This document shows positions 44,113-51,709 of a stretch of DNA of 64,000 nucleotides, in pieces. The stretch's first letter is position 1. Every line of letters starts with the position of its first letter. The notes below the pieces were generated by a model, which saw only the letters and a list, made by a program, of their open reading frames with translations, made no database searches and was not told the origin of the DNA. The position numbers and the translations under genes are program-made. The DNA lies in contig NZ_KE387152.1 of the NCBI RefSeq assembly GCF_000430505.1, forward strand, positions 199,413 through 263,412, read 5' to 3'. Origin of the DNA: Eisenibacter elegans DSM 3317. Its GTDB lineage: Bacteria > Bacteroidota > Bacteroidia > Cytophagales > Microscillaceae.

Positions 44113-44209
44113 CCTCCCACGGTTAAAATCGTGGGCTAAGCATCACGCCTACGTTTTTTGCCTAGTATCAGCACAAAAATCATTCGTTTTGAGGGCGTGT
44201 TGAAAATTT
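44113..44209 (-). repeat. Repeat C fragment interrupted by a repeat B fragment
   Basis: It contains AGCCCTCCCACGGTTAAAAT, GCCTACGTTTTTTGCCTAGT and TGAAAATTTA, the second half of repeat C in minus orientation. Its last bases are replaced by TATCAAGATTCACC (44210-44223), the end of a repeat B. Confidence 0.65.
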
Positions 44210-44231
44210 ATATCAAGATTCACCATATTTA

Positions 44232-44419
44232 GAGCTTGTCTAAAACTCTCTTCATCGATACCAAAATACTGCTTTGTGGCTGCTATGTCGTCAATAATGC
44301 TCGCCGTAGCCCTTCCACAGCTAAAATCGTGGGCTAAGCATCACGCCTACGTTTTTTGCCTAGTATCAGCACAAAAATCAGCTGGTTTTGAGAGCTACAT
44401 TGAAAGTTTAAACAAGCTC
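44232..44419 (-). repeat. Complete repeat C copy (minus orientation)
   Basis: A 188-bp element bounded by GAGCTTGTCTAAA and TTTAAACAAGCTC. It carries the internal hairpin sequence (CTAAAATCGTGGGCTAAGC) and is flanked by TTA on the left and CTA on the right, close to the 3-bp duplication of the copy at 61348. With the neighbouring fragment it fills the gene-free stretch 44061-44537; nothing else is seen there. Confidence 0.8.
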
Positions 44420-44537
44420 CTAATTTCTAGGATAGGGCTTCTGCACCAAAATCAGGGTTATAACAGTTGTTTGATAGACTTTATATCCATTCGTGTATCC
44501 GTGGCGAAAGCCTCTCAAATAAACCTTGGTATCACTG

Positions 44538-44894
44538 ATGTATTGTATAGACGACAAGCAGTACCCCTGTAGCACAAGCCTCACAATGAGGTATATAGGG
44601 GACAAATGGAAGGCCGCCATCCTCATACACCTCCACACACCACTGCGCTACAACAAGCTGCGCAAGGCGCTGCCCACCGTTACGGAGCGGATTTTGAGCC
44701 TTCAGCTCAAGGAGTTGGAGGCCGACGGGCTGATTTCGCGGTCAGTCTTGACCGAGAAGCCCCCGCTCAAGGTAGAGTATGCCCTGACAAGCTTTGGCCA
44801 AACCCTGCTTCCGCTGCTTCGCGCTATCGCCCAATGGGGGCAAGAGGCTGCCCAACACGAGCCGCGCCTGCATCATACCTCGTGTGAGGGCTGA
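44538..44894 (+). CDS. HxlR-family transcriptional regulator
   Basis: This 118-residue winged-helix protein has the HxlR pattern: a Cys near the N-terminus (YPCSTSLTMRYIGDKWKAAILIHLH), then PLRYNKLRKALPTVTERILSLQLKELEADGLISRSV and a wing followed by VEYALTSFGQTLLPLLRAIAQWG. Such dimeric repressors or activators respond to aldehydes, quinones or redox signals, often through the N-terminal Cys (Cys11 here). No clear target is divergent from it: the left flank is repeat DNA and the downstream gene is efp. The ATG at 44538 is chosen over an upstream TTG. Confidence 0.9.
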   Translation: MYCIDDKQYPCSTSLTMRYIGDKWKAAILIHLHTPLRYNKLRKALPTVTERILSLQLKELEADGLISRSVLTEKPPLKVEYALTSFGQTLLPLLRAIAQWGQEAAQHEPRLHHTSCEG

Positions 44895-44982
44895 GGATTA
44901 CACGGCAATATTATAGCCCCAGCAGCCCCAAAACCACACAAAAATCTAGCTACTGTCAGGTTTAGCCCCCATAATTGCGGTA

Positions 44983-45017
44983 TTGGGCAATATTTTGGGC
45001 TAATTGTACTATCTTTG
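44983..45017 (+). promoter_or_regulatory. Putative efp promoter
   Basis: TTG at 44983-44985 and TATCTTTG at 45010-45017 resemble the TTTG/TAnnTTTG consensus, with a 24-bp gap that is slightly long. The predicted start of transcription is about 26 bp before the efp start codon. Confidence 0.5.
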
Positions 45018-45048
45018 TGCCTAAAAATCACCCATAATTGTTGAGCTA

Positions 45049-45615
45049 ATGGCAACAACTGCAGACCTTTCAAGAGGTGCTTTTATGCGCTTCAACGGAG
45101 AATTGGTACAAGTAACAGAATACGAACACCGCACTCCGGGCAACTTGCGCGCTTTTTATCAAGTAAAAATGCGCAACGTGCGTAACGGCAAAAACCTTGA
45201 GCACCGCTTCCGCTCTGGCGAATCTATCGAATTTGTTCGGGTAGAAGTACGTGGCTATCAATACCTTTACCTCGACGGCGAAATGCTGATGTGTATGGAT
45301 CCTGAGAACTACGAGCAAATCCCCATCGACAAAGCCTTGGTAGGCGATGCATTCAAGTTCTTGAAAGAGGGGATGAACCTCATCATCTCTTTTGAAGACG
45401 GCACACAGCCCATCATGGTAGAGCCTCCCCAAAGTGTAGAGCTAGAAGTTACTTATACAGAGCCCGGCCTCAAAGGCGATACCGCTACCAACACCCTCAA
45501 GCCGGCTACCCTCGAAACCGGCGCAGAGGTGCGCGTACCGCTTTTTGTCAATACTGGCGACAAAATCAAGGTCGATACCCGCACCGGCGATTATATGGAG
45601 CGTGTGAAATCATAA
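45049..45615 (+). CDS. efp: Elongation factor P
   Basis: This 188-residue three-domain protein enters ribosomes stalled at polyproline and promotes peptide bond formation. Domain I (KOW-like) spans residues 1-65, domain II 66-128 and domain III 129-188, with the typical end TGDKIKVDTRTGDYMERV. The tip loop that reaches the peptidyl-transferase centre reads HRTPGNLRAFYQVKMRN: the position of the lysine (beta-lysylated) or arginine (rhamnosylated) in characterised EF-Ps is Asn32 here, with Arg34 two residues on. I believe this loop type is found in other Cytophagales-like EF-Ps, but no modification enzyme gene is visible here. Confidence 0.93.
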   Translation: MATTADLSRGAFMRFNGELVQVTEYEHRTPGNLRAFYQVKMRNVRNGKNLEHRFRSGESIEFVRVEVRGYQYLYLDGEMLMCMDPENYEQIPIDKALVGDAFKFLKEGMNLIISFEDGTQPIMVEPPQSVELEVTYTEPGLKGDTATNTLKPATLETGAEVRVPLFVNTGDKIKVDTRTGDYMERVKS

Positions 45616-45775
45616 GCCCTCCAAGATTGTTATGCTTAATAATCTTGGCTGCTTTGTGAAGCGTCTCTATATCCAAACCCTCTGATTGGCAAGCGCTGTG
45701 CAATGCAAACGCACGGCGCTTCTTTTGATAATGCCGCACAAACCCTCCTACGGTAGCGGACTGACCCTCTGTCTT

Positions 45776-46267
45776 ATGAAAAGAGAAGAATCTATCGATT
45801 ATAACATCAAGGCCTGCTGGCACGCCATTGCGCGGATGTACAACACCCAAGCCGCGCAGTATGGCGGCACTATTTCTATCGGCTATATCTTGCTCAATAT
45901 CGACAACGAGCATGGCACTCCCGCCACCAAAATCGCTCCGCTGCTAGGCTTAGAAGCCCGCAGCATCACCCGTACGCTCAAAAGTATGGAAGAGGACGGC
46001 TTTATCTACAAAGTACAAGATGCCAAAGATCGCCGCTGCTTCCGTATTTTCCTGACCGACAGGGGGCGCGAGGTGCGCGAAATCTCACGCATCATCGTCA
46101 AAAACTTCAACCATCACGTGCGCGAGGCCGTCCCCGACGACAAGCTGCAAGTCTTTTTTGAAGTCATCAACAAGGTACAGTCTGTCGTCGAAAAACAACT
46201 ACAGCAAGTACAAGACGGCCGTCAACTCATAGAACTAGAGCCACTTGTGGAGAAAAATAAGGGGTGA
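45776..46267 (+). CDS. MarR-family transcriptional regulator
   Basis: This 163-residue winged-helix protein has the MarR layout: dimer helices at both ends and a DNA-binding core over residues about 35-105 (TISIGYILLNIDNEHGTPATKIAPLLGLEARSITRTLKSMEEDGFIYKVQDAKDRRCFRIFLTDRGREV). DKDRR-type wing residues (DAKDRRC) are present. The ligand is unknown. It lies between efp and the convergent lpd gene with no divergent target. The start is the ATG at 45776 (MKREESIDYNI); a longer frame upstream is not family-like. Confidence 0.92.
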   Translation: MKREESIDYNIKACWHAIARMYNTQAAQYGGTISIGYILLNIDNEHGTPATKIAPLLGLEARSITRTLKSMEEDGFIYKVQDAKDRRCFRIFLTDRGREVREISRIIVKNFNHHVREAVPDDKLQVFFEVINKVQSVVEKQLQQVQDGRQLIELEPLVEKNKG

Positions 46268-46297
46268 GCGTTGGTTTAGTGCGTTGTACCGCCAAAT

Positions 46298-46338
46298 AAA
46301 AAAGCCCCTCACATCTGCTTTTGGCAGGGGAGGAGCTT
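46298..46338 (-). terminator. Terminator of the dihydrolipoyl dehydrogenase gene
   Basis: On the minus strand AGCTCCTCCCCTGCC pairs with TGAGGGGCTTTTTT across the loop AAAAGCAGATG. It ends in six T residues and lies 32 bp after the lpd stop codon; it also separates it from the convergent MarR gene. Confidence 0.7.
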
Positions 46339-46369
46339 CTTCAATCAACCAATAGTTGGAGGGGTTCGA

Positions 46370-47770
46370 TTAGATATGTAGGGCGCGGTTTTCGGTAGCG
46401 GCCAAGCAAGCTTCCTTAAACGCCTCTGAGTAGGTAGGATGTGGATGCGACATACGGGAGATGTCTTCAGCAGTGGCGCGGTATTCCATCGCCACGACCC
46501 CTTCCATAATCAAATCGGCAGCGCGTGCGCCGATGATATGTACGCCCAGAATTTCATCTGTAGTTTTGTCGGCCAATATTTTGACCAAGCCTTCAATATC
46601 GGTACTGGCGCGGGCTCGGCCTAGGGCTTTGAAGGGAAACTCTCCCGACTTGTAGGCGCGGCCTGCGTCTTTCAGCTCTTGCTCGGTATAGCCTACGCCG
46701 GCTACTTCGGGCCAAGTATAGACTACGTTCGGGATGAGCAAGTAGTTGATGTGTGGCTTTTGCCCGGCAATGGTTTCGGCCACAAACACGCCTTCTTCTT
46801 CAGCCTTGTGGGCCAGCATCGCCCCTTTGACCACATCCCCGATGGCATAGATGCCCGGCACGCTGGTTTGCAGGTGTGCGTCTACCGGAATGCGTCCGCG
46901 CTCGTCTAGTTTCAGTCCGGCGGCTTCAACATTCAAGCCCTCTGTATAGGGGCGGCGACCGATAGACACCAAGCAGTATTCGGCTTCAAAGCTGACCGAC
47001 TTGCCGCTTTTGTCTTCGGCAGTTACTTTCACGCCCTTGTCGTACACCTCTACGGCAGTTACTTTATGGCTGAAGTTGGTCTTGATTTTCAGTTTTTTGA
47101 CAGATTTGAGCAGCTCCTTGCCCATTGTTTTGTCCATTGTCGGAATCATGCCATCCATAAACTCCAGCATCGTTACTTCAGTACCAATGCGTGCATAGAC
47201 AGAGCCTAGCTCTGCGCCAATCACGCCGGCACCGATGACAATCATCGACTTGGGGATTTCTTTCAGGCTCAGGGCTTCGGTAGAGGAGATGATGCGCTTT
47301 TTGTCGAAGGGTGCAAAAGGCAGGGGTGTAGGCTTGGAGCCTGTCGCGATGATGATATTTTTGCCTTGGATGGTTTCTTGTTTGCCATCTTTTTGGCTGA
47401 TGACAACGGTATTTTTATCTTTGAAAGCGCCCACGCCTTCATATACCGTAATTTTGTTTTTGTCCATCAGGTATTTTACCCCATCACAAGTTTGCTTGAC
47501 CACCTCATCTTTGCGGGCAATCATTTGGGGCATATCTACCGATAGGTCTTTGAGGTTGATGCCGTGCTTGGCAAACATCTTGTCGGCATTGTGGTAATGT
47601 TCGGACGAGTCGAGCAGGGCTTTAGAAGGGATACAACCTACATTGAGGCAAGTTCCACCGAGGGTGGGGTATTTTTCAATAATGGCTGTTTTGAGTCCTA
47701 GCTGGGCTGCTCGAATGGCTGCCACATATCCGCCGGGGCCGGAGCCTATCACAATCACGTCGTAGTTCAT
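46370..47770 (-). CDS. lpdA: Dihydrolipoyl dehydrogenase (E3)
   Basis: This 466-residue flavoprotein reoxidises dihydrolipoamide in the pyruvate, 2-oxoglutarate and branched-chain 2-oxoacid dehydrogenase complexes and in the glycine cleavage system. It shows the FAD motif VIGSGPGGYVAAIRAAQLG (residues 7-25), the redox disulfide GGTCLNVGCIPSKAL (Cys residues about 40 and 45), the NAD motif VIGAGVIGAELGSVYARIG, the second FAD contact YAIGDVV, and the catalytic His-Glu pair in SHPHPTYSEAF. The other complex subunits are not encoded here. Confidence 0.96.
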   Translation of the reverse strand: MNYDVIVIGSGPGGYVAAIRAAQLGLKTAIIEKYPTLGGTCLNVGCIPSKALLDSSEHYHNADKMFAKHGINLKDLSVDMPQMIARKDEVVKQTCDGVKYLMDKNKITVYEGVGAFKDKNTVVISQKDGKQETIQGKNIIIATGSKPTPLPFAPFDKKRIISSTEALSLKEIPKSMIVIGAGVIGAELGSVYARIGTEVTMLEFMDGMIPTMDKTMGKELLKSVKKLKIKTNFSHKVTAVEVYDKGVKVTAEDKSGKSVSFEAEYCLVSIGRRPYTEGLNVEAAGLKLDERGRIPVDAHLQTSVPGIYAIGDVVKGAMLAHKAEEEGVFVAETIAGQKPHINYLLIPNVVYTWPEVAGVGYTEQELKDAGRAYKSGEFPFKALGRARASTDIEGLVKILADKTTDEILGVHIIGARAADLIMEGVVAMEYRATAEDISRMSHPHPTYSEAFKEACLAATENRALHI

Positions 47771-47827
47771 ATAATCAGGGATTTAGATAAAATTGATTGG
47801 ATAATGATACAAAGCTAAACAACAAAG

Positions 47828-47852
47828 AGGCCAAGTGTGTCCCCTTGGCCTT
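47828..47852 (-). terminator. Hairpin after purQ
   Basis: AGGCCAAG and CTTGGCCT form a perfect 8-bp stem with a GTGTGTCCC loop, 23 bp after the purQ stop on the minus strand. It is followed by a T-rich tail (TCTTTGTTGTTT). It also lies before the lpd start. Confidence 0.65.
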
Positions 47853-47874
47853 TGCTGAATGTCATCACGAAGTA

Positions 47875-48570
47875 TTAGACTTGTAGGGCGTATGCGATGA
47901 GGCTACCCAATATCGCCTGCCCATCGGTATTGCCTAGGTGGGTGTGGATGGCGCGCTCGGGGTGTGGCATCATCCCAAACACATTGCGTCCTTCGTTACA
48001 AATACCGGCGATGTTATGGAGAGAGCCATTAGGATTGGCCTCTTCGGTATATTGGCCTTGGGCATCGCAGTAGCGGAAAAGCACTTGGTCTTTGTCTTGG
48101 AGCTTGGCTAGGGTATCTGCCGGAGCAAAAAAGCGCCCGTCGCCGTGGGCAATGGGGATTTTGTAGACCTCCTCGGTCGAAAGCCCTGCTGTCAGCGCTG
48201 TGCTGGTGTTTTGGGCACGGAGGTAAATATTTTTGCAGATATATTTCTGGCTATTGTTTTTGAGCAGTGCGCCCTCCAACAAGCCGGCTTCGGTCAGGAT
48301 TTGAAACCCATTGCAGATGCCCATCACATAGCCCCCGTGTGCGGCGTGTGTGGCCACGGCAGTCATAATGGGTGAAAATCGGGCGATTGCGCCGGAGCGC
48401 AGATAATCGCCATAAGAAAAACCTCCCGGAACGATGAGCACATCGCAGCCTTGGAGGTCGGTATCTTTGTGCCAAAGTTTGACAGTGGGCTGGCCTAATA
48501 CTTCGCCTAAGGCGTAGACCATATCGTCGTCGCAGTTGGAGCCGGGGAAAACTATTACGCCAAATTTCAT
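47875..48570 (-). CDS. purQ: Phosphoribosylformylglycinamidine synthase, glutaminase subunit
   Basis: This 231-residue class-I glutamine amidotransferase supplies ammonia to PurL for the fourth step of purine synthesis. The oxyanion-region [19 protein letters not shown] (residues about 50-68), nucleophile Cys in [15 protein letters not shown] (near residue 88) and the His-Glu pair in MMPHPERA are present. Length is normal for the small, separate PurQ that pairs with PurS and PurL; neither is encoded in the window. The gene stands alone, with a terminator behind it. Confidence 0.96.
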   Translation of the reverse strand: MKFGVIVFPGSNCDDDMVYALGEVLGQPTVKLWHKDTDLQGCDVLIVPGGFSYGDYLRSGAIARFSPIMTAVATHAAHGGYVMGICNGFQILTEAGLLEGALLKNNSQKYICKNIYLRAQNTSTALTAGLSTEEVYKIPIAHGDGRFFAPADTLAKLQDKDQVLFRYCDAQGQYTEEANPNGSLHNIAGICNEGRNVFGMMPHPERAIHTHLGNTDGQAILGSLIAYALQV

Positions 48571-48679
48571 AAATTTCTGGGCAGGTAACGTCAGGGTGGT
48601 GAGAAATGCTTACTTTTGGAGAACTGACAGCAAAAGTACTTAATTCGTACGATATTTCTCACTTTTTACGTCTGCATTT

Positions 48680-49561
48680 ATGGTTCTTTCTATGACCGGC
48701 TTCGGTGCTGCCACACACGAAAGCGACGCGCTATCTGTTACTGCCGAACTCAAATCGCTCAATAGCAAATACATCGATATATACCTGCGTCTGCCTAGAG
48801 CTTTAGGCGCTGAGCGGGAGTTGCAAATTCGTAACCTCCTGACCGAAAAGCTACAACGAGGCAAAATCAACCTTCATTTAGAGCTGAAAGACAAAAACAA
48901 GTCGCTCCAAAACCAACTTCAGACAGAGGTGATTGCGGCCTACTACCAAAAGCTCCAAGCCGTAGCCCAGCAGGTGGGTGCGCCTACCGATCAGTTGTTG
49001 GGGATTGTGATGCAGTTGCCCGATGTGGTTGCGCCCGATGCCCGTGACGAAGCCGCCGAGGCTGCCCAGTGGGAGGCTGTATTGGCTACTATTCATCAAG
49101 CCATTGCCCAATGTCTTGCCTTCCGCAAAGACGAAGGCCAAAAGCTTGCCCAAAGCTTTGAGAACGATGTGCGCCATATCCAACAAAATTTGGAACAAAT
49201 CATCGCCTATGACCCCAAGCGTGTGGCCAATATCCGGGAGCGTATCCAACAGCGTATCCACGACCTCAAAAACGATGAGGCTTTCGACCCCAACCGCTTC
49301 GAAATGGAGATGGTCTATTATATCGAAAAGCTTGACATCTCCGAAGAGAAAGTCCGTCTTCAAAGTCATATAGATCACTTTTTGGAGGCTTTGCGCCACC
49401 CCGAGCCTTCGGGTAAGAAGCTCAACTTCATTGCGCAAGAGATGGGACGCGAAATCAATACCATAGGTTCTAAGGCCAACGATGCGCAGCTACAGCGCTG
49501 GGTAGTGGGAATGAAAGAAGCGCTTGAAAAAATCAAAGAACAGGCACTCAATATTTTATAA
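48680..49561 (+). CDS. YicC/YloC family endoribonuclease
   Basis: This 293-residue protein belongs to the YicC family, recently shown in other bacteria to be RNA endonucleases. The conserved N-terminus MVLSMTGFGAATHE..VTAELKSLNSKYIDIYLRLP and the C-terminal (DUF1732) block EMVYYIEKLDISEEKVRLQSHIDHFLEAL ... GKKLNFIAQEMGREINTIGSKANDAQLQRWVVGMKEALEKIKEQ are complete. The gene is divergent from purQ. In relatives gmk usually follows it, but here gmk is at 8859. Confidence 0.93.
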   Translation: MVLSMTGFGAATHESDALSVTAELKSLNSKYIDIYLRLPRALGAERELQIRNLLTEKLQRGKINLHLELKDKNKSLQNQLQTEVIAAYYQKLQAVAQQVGAPTDQLLGIVMQLPDVVAPDARDEAAEAAQWEAVLATIHQAIAQCLAFRKDEGQKLAQSFENDVRHIQQNLEQIIAYDPKRVANIRERIQQRIHDLKNDEAFDPNRFEMEMVYYIEKLDISEEKVRLQSHIDHFLEALRHPEPSGKKLNFIAQEMGREINTIGSKANDAQLQRWVVGMKEALEKIKEQALNIL

Positions 49562-49629
49562 ACAATCTACAAAAGGACACCTTACGCCTAGGGGTACAAT
49601 AAGCTTCTAATCTCCGGTCAGGGCTGGCC

Positions 49630-51597
49630 TTAGCGGCTATGGCCTATCATAATGCCGATGATGGTGATGTCGTCGCGAGTTCTGTCGGAGATACGTTGTT
49701 GAGCATCCTGAATAGAGCGTGGCTGGCTGGCTGGCTTGCCTGCTTCGCTTGTAGTGTGGATGTACAATTCCCGAATAAGCGCATCGCGTTGTTCTTCTAC
49801 GGGGAGGTGGGCGATATTTTCGAGGAAGTAAAGCAGCTTTTGTGTACCGTAGTTTTTGCGTTCTAAGTTAGGGGTATCTACATAGCCGTCTGTAGTGAGA
49901 TAAATCATATCCGATGGTTCTAAGATAAACTCTTCATTGGCAAAATCCTTGCCTTCGATGACCATTCCACCAATAGAGCGGCGTGTTCCCTTGAATACTT
50001 GGGCTTTGTGTTCGCGCACCAAGATGAGCGGGCGTTTTGCGCCGGCAAATACTGCAACTGGCTGTTCGTTACGGTCTTCTATGCGCAGCAGGCAGAGATC
50101 CATCCCATCGTTGTTGGCATCGACATTGTATTGTTTGAGGCGTGTAAACACACGGGCGTGCAGCTCGGAGAGAATCTCGGAGGGATCATAAATTTTTTGC
50201 TCATTGACCAGCTCATTGAGCAAAGAATAGCCGATGAGACTCATAAAAGCCCCCGGTACGCCGTGCCCGGTACAGTCTACCACAGCGATGAAATGATAAA
50301 ATTTACCTTCGGCCTGTACCCGTGATTCCCAGTAGAAATCACCCGATACGATGTCCTTGGGTTGATAATAGACAAACTGCCCTGCTATCCAGCCGAGCTT
50401 TCCTTTTCGGATGACGGGCAGGATGGCTTCCTGAATTTTTTGGGCATATCGTATACTGTCGCGCACTTTGAGGTATACCTCTTCTAGCTCCTGCATAGTA
50501 TGTTGGAGTTGGCTGTTGGTATCTTCTACAGCGCGTTTGCTGGCTTCTATTTCTTGTTTTTGTTGTTCGAGAATGCGTTTTTGTGCTTCTATTTCCTGAT
50601 TTTTGGCAATCAACTCATCACGTTGGGCTTTGCGCCTGCGGGCAATGAGATATAGGATATATCCCACAATAAGAAACAACAACAAGACGGCTGCCAGGCC
50701 ATAGATAATGCGTTGGCTTTGTTTGAGGAAGGCGTTTGTCTTATCAAGATTATCCTTCATCGAGTCTATCTCGGTACGGGCAATGGCCTGTGCTTGTTTG
50801 AAGGCAAGGTTGTTGGCTTCGAGTTGTTGTTCGAGCTTTCTGATTTGGTCAATCAAGAAGTTACGCTCTTCGTCGCTGATGTCTGGAGTATCTTGTAGTT
50901 TGCGCGAGATTTCCCGAATTTCGTTGGCAATTCGTTGGTTGCGGTCAATCATCTTACGCTGCTCATCTTCGAGTTTTTCGGTCAGGCTACTGATGTCTTT
51001 TTTGAGTGTTTCGGCATTGGTAGGCTGGTTGCGGTCAACGTTGAGGGCATTGATATTGGTAATGGCGGCCAGCCCTTGGCTTTGCATCTTCTTTACTTTC
51101 CCTGTTTTGGGGAGCAGCTGTACGGCGGCGAGTGTTCCCGGAACGGGCATATAGGTCGTATCACGGCGTAGCTTTTCGGCAGGAGGGAGAGCCGCCGTGA
51201 GTGGAGGATTGGTAACATTGGCCGCCGCCAATACCACTTCCTTCTTGGTGGGTACATTGGCCGCAATAACCTGAGTTACGGGAACTTTGATAAATTTAAT
51301 TTGATCGTTATATAGGTTGACGATGGTGGGATAAATCTCGTCTTGGGGCAGCACATAAAGCTTAAAGCGCGCATTTTGGGGAATCTCAGTGGGGATATTG
51401 ATAGCAAAATTCCCCTCTGCGTCGCTCAATACAGTATTTTGCTCAAAACCTTTGATATACACTTTGGCTCCTACCAAGATACGCCCGTCGTGATAGCTAT
51501 ATATCGAGCCTTGCAATTGTTTTTGGGCTGTAAGTGGAGCCACAGCCAAAAACGCCAGACCAATCATCATCAAAACAAAACGGAGCAGATGTGTCAT
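49630..51597 (-). CDS. Membrane-bound SpoIIE/PP2C phosphatase
   Basis: This 655-residue protein has a signal peptide (residues 1-24), a carboxypeptidase-regulatory-like beta-sandwich (GSIYSYHDGRILVGAKVYIKG.. to about 115), a periplasmic helical region (coiled coil, about 195-300), one membrane helix (about 304-325), a cytoplasmic coiled coil (335-400) and a SpoIIE-type phosphatase domain (420-655) with DIVSGDFYWESRV, VVDCTGHGVPGAFMSLIGYSLLNELV and ISDRTRDDITIIGIMIG, which provide the metal-binding Asp residues. By family it should dephosphorylate STAS proteins such as the one encoded at 1600, in response to an envelope signal. It begins 113 bp after the end of the PorP gene. Confidence 0.9.
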   Translation of the reverse strand: MTHLLRFVLMMIGLAFLAVAPLTAQKQLQGSIYSYHDGRILVGAKVYIKGFEQNTVLSDAEGNFAINIPTEIPQNARFKLYVLPQDEIYPTIVNLYNDQIKFIKVPVTQVIAANVPTKKEVVLAAANVTNPPLTAALPPAEKLRRDTTYMPVPGTLAAVQLLPKTGKVKKMQSQGLAAITNINALNVDRNQPTNAETLKKDISSLTEKLEDEQRKMIDRNQRIANEIREISRKLQDTPDISDEERNFLIDQIRKLEQQLEANNLAFKQAQAIARTEIDSMKDNLDKTNAFLKQSQRIIYGLAAVLLLFLIVGYILYLIARRRKAQRDELIAKNQEIEAQKRILEQQKQEIEASKRAVEDTNSQLQHTMQELEEVYLKVRDSIRYAQKIQEAILPVIRKGKLGWIAGQFVYYQPKDIVSGDFYWESRVQAEGKFYHFIAVVDCTGHGVPGAFMSLIGYSLLNELVNEQKIYDPSEILSELHARVFTRLKQYNVDANNDGMDLCLLRIEDRNEQPVAVFAGAKRPLILVREHKAQVFKGTRRSIGGMVIEGKDFANEEFILEPSDMIYLTTDGYVDTPNLERKNYGTQKLLYFLENIAHLPVEEQRDALIRELYIHTTSEAGKPASQPRSIQDAQQRISDRTRDDITIIGIMIGHSR

Positions 51598-51664
51598 AAA
51601 ATGTTAAACCAAGGGCTAAGGGCAAATTTAAGCGAGTAAGGTGCAAAATGTATGCAAAACCATT

Positions 51665-51693
51665 AGTATTTTGATATTTCCTATCAAAATACT
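51665..51693. other. Perfect AT-rich hairpin between the PorP and SpoIIE genes
   Basis: AGTATTTTGATA and TATCAAAATACT form a perfect 12-bp stem around TTTCC. It lies 17 bp after the PorP stop and 68 bp before the SpoIIE start codon. It may end the PorP transcript, act as an operator, or overlap a promoter (TTTTG words on both arms). Confidence 0.5.
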
Positions 51694-51709
51694 GTTCTGT
51701 GAATGAATA

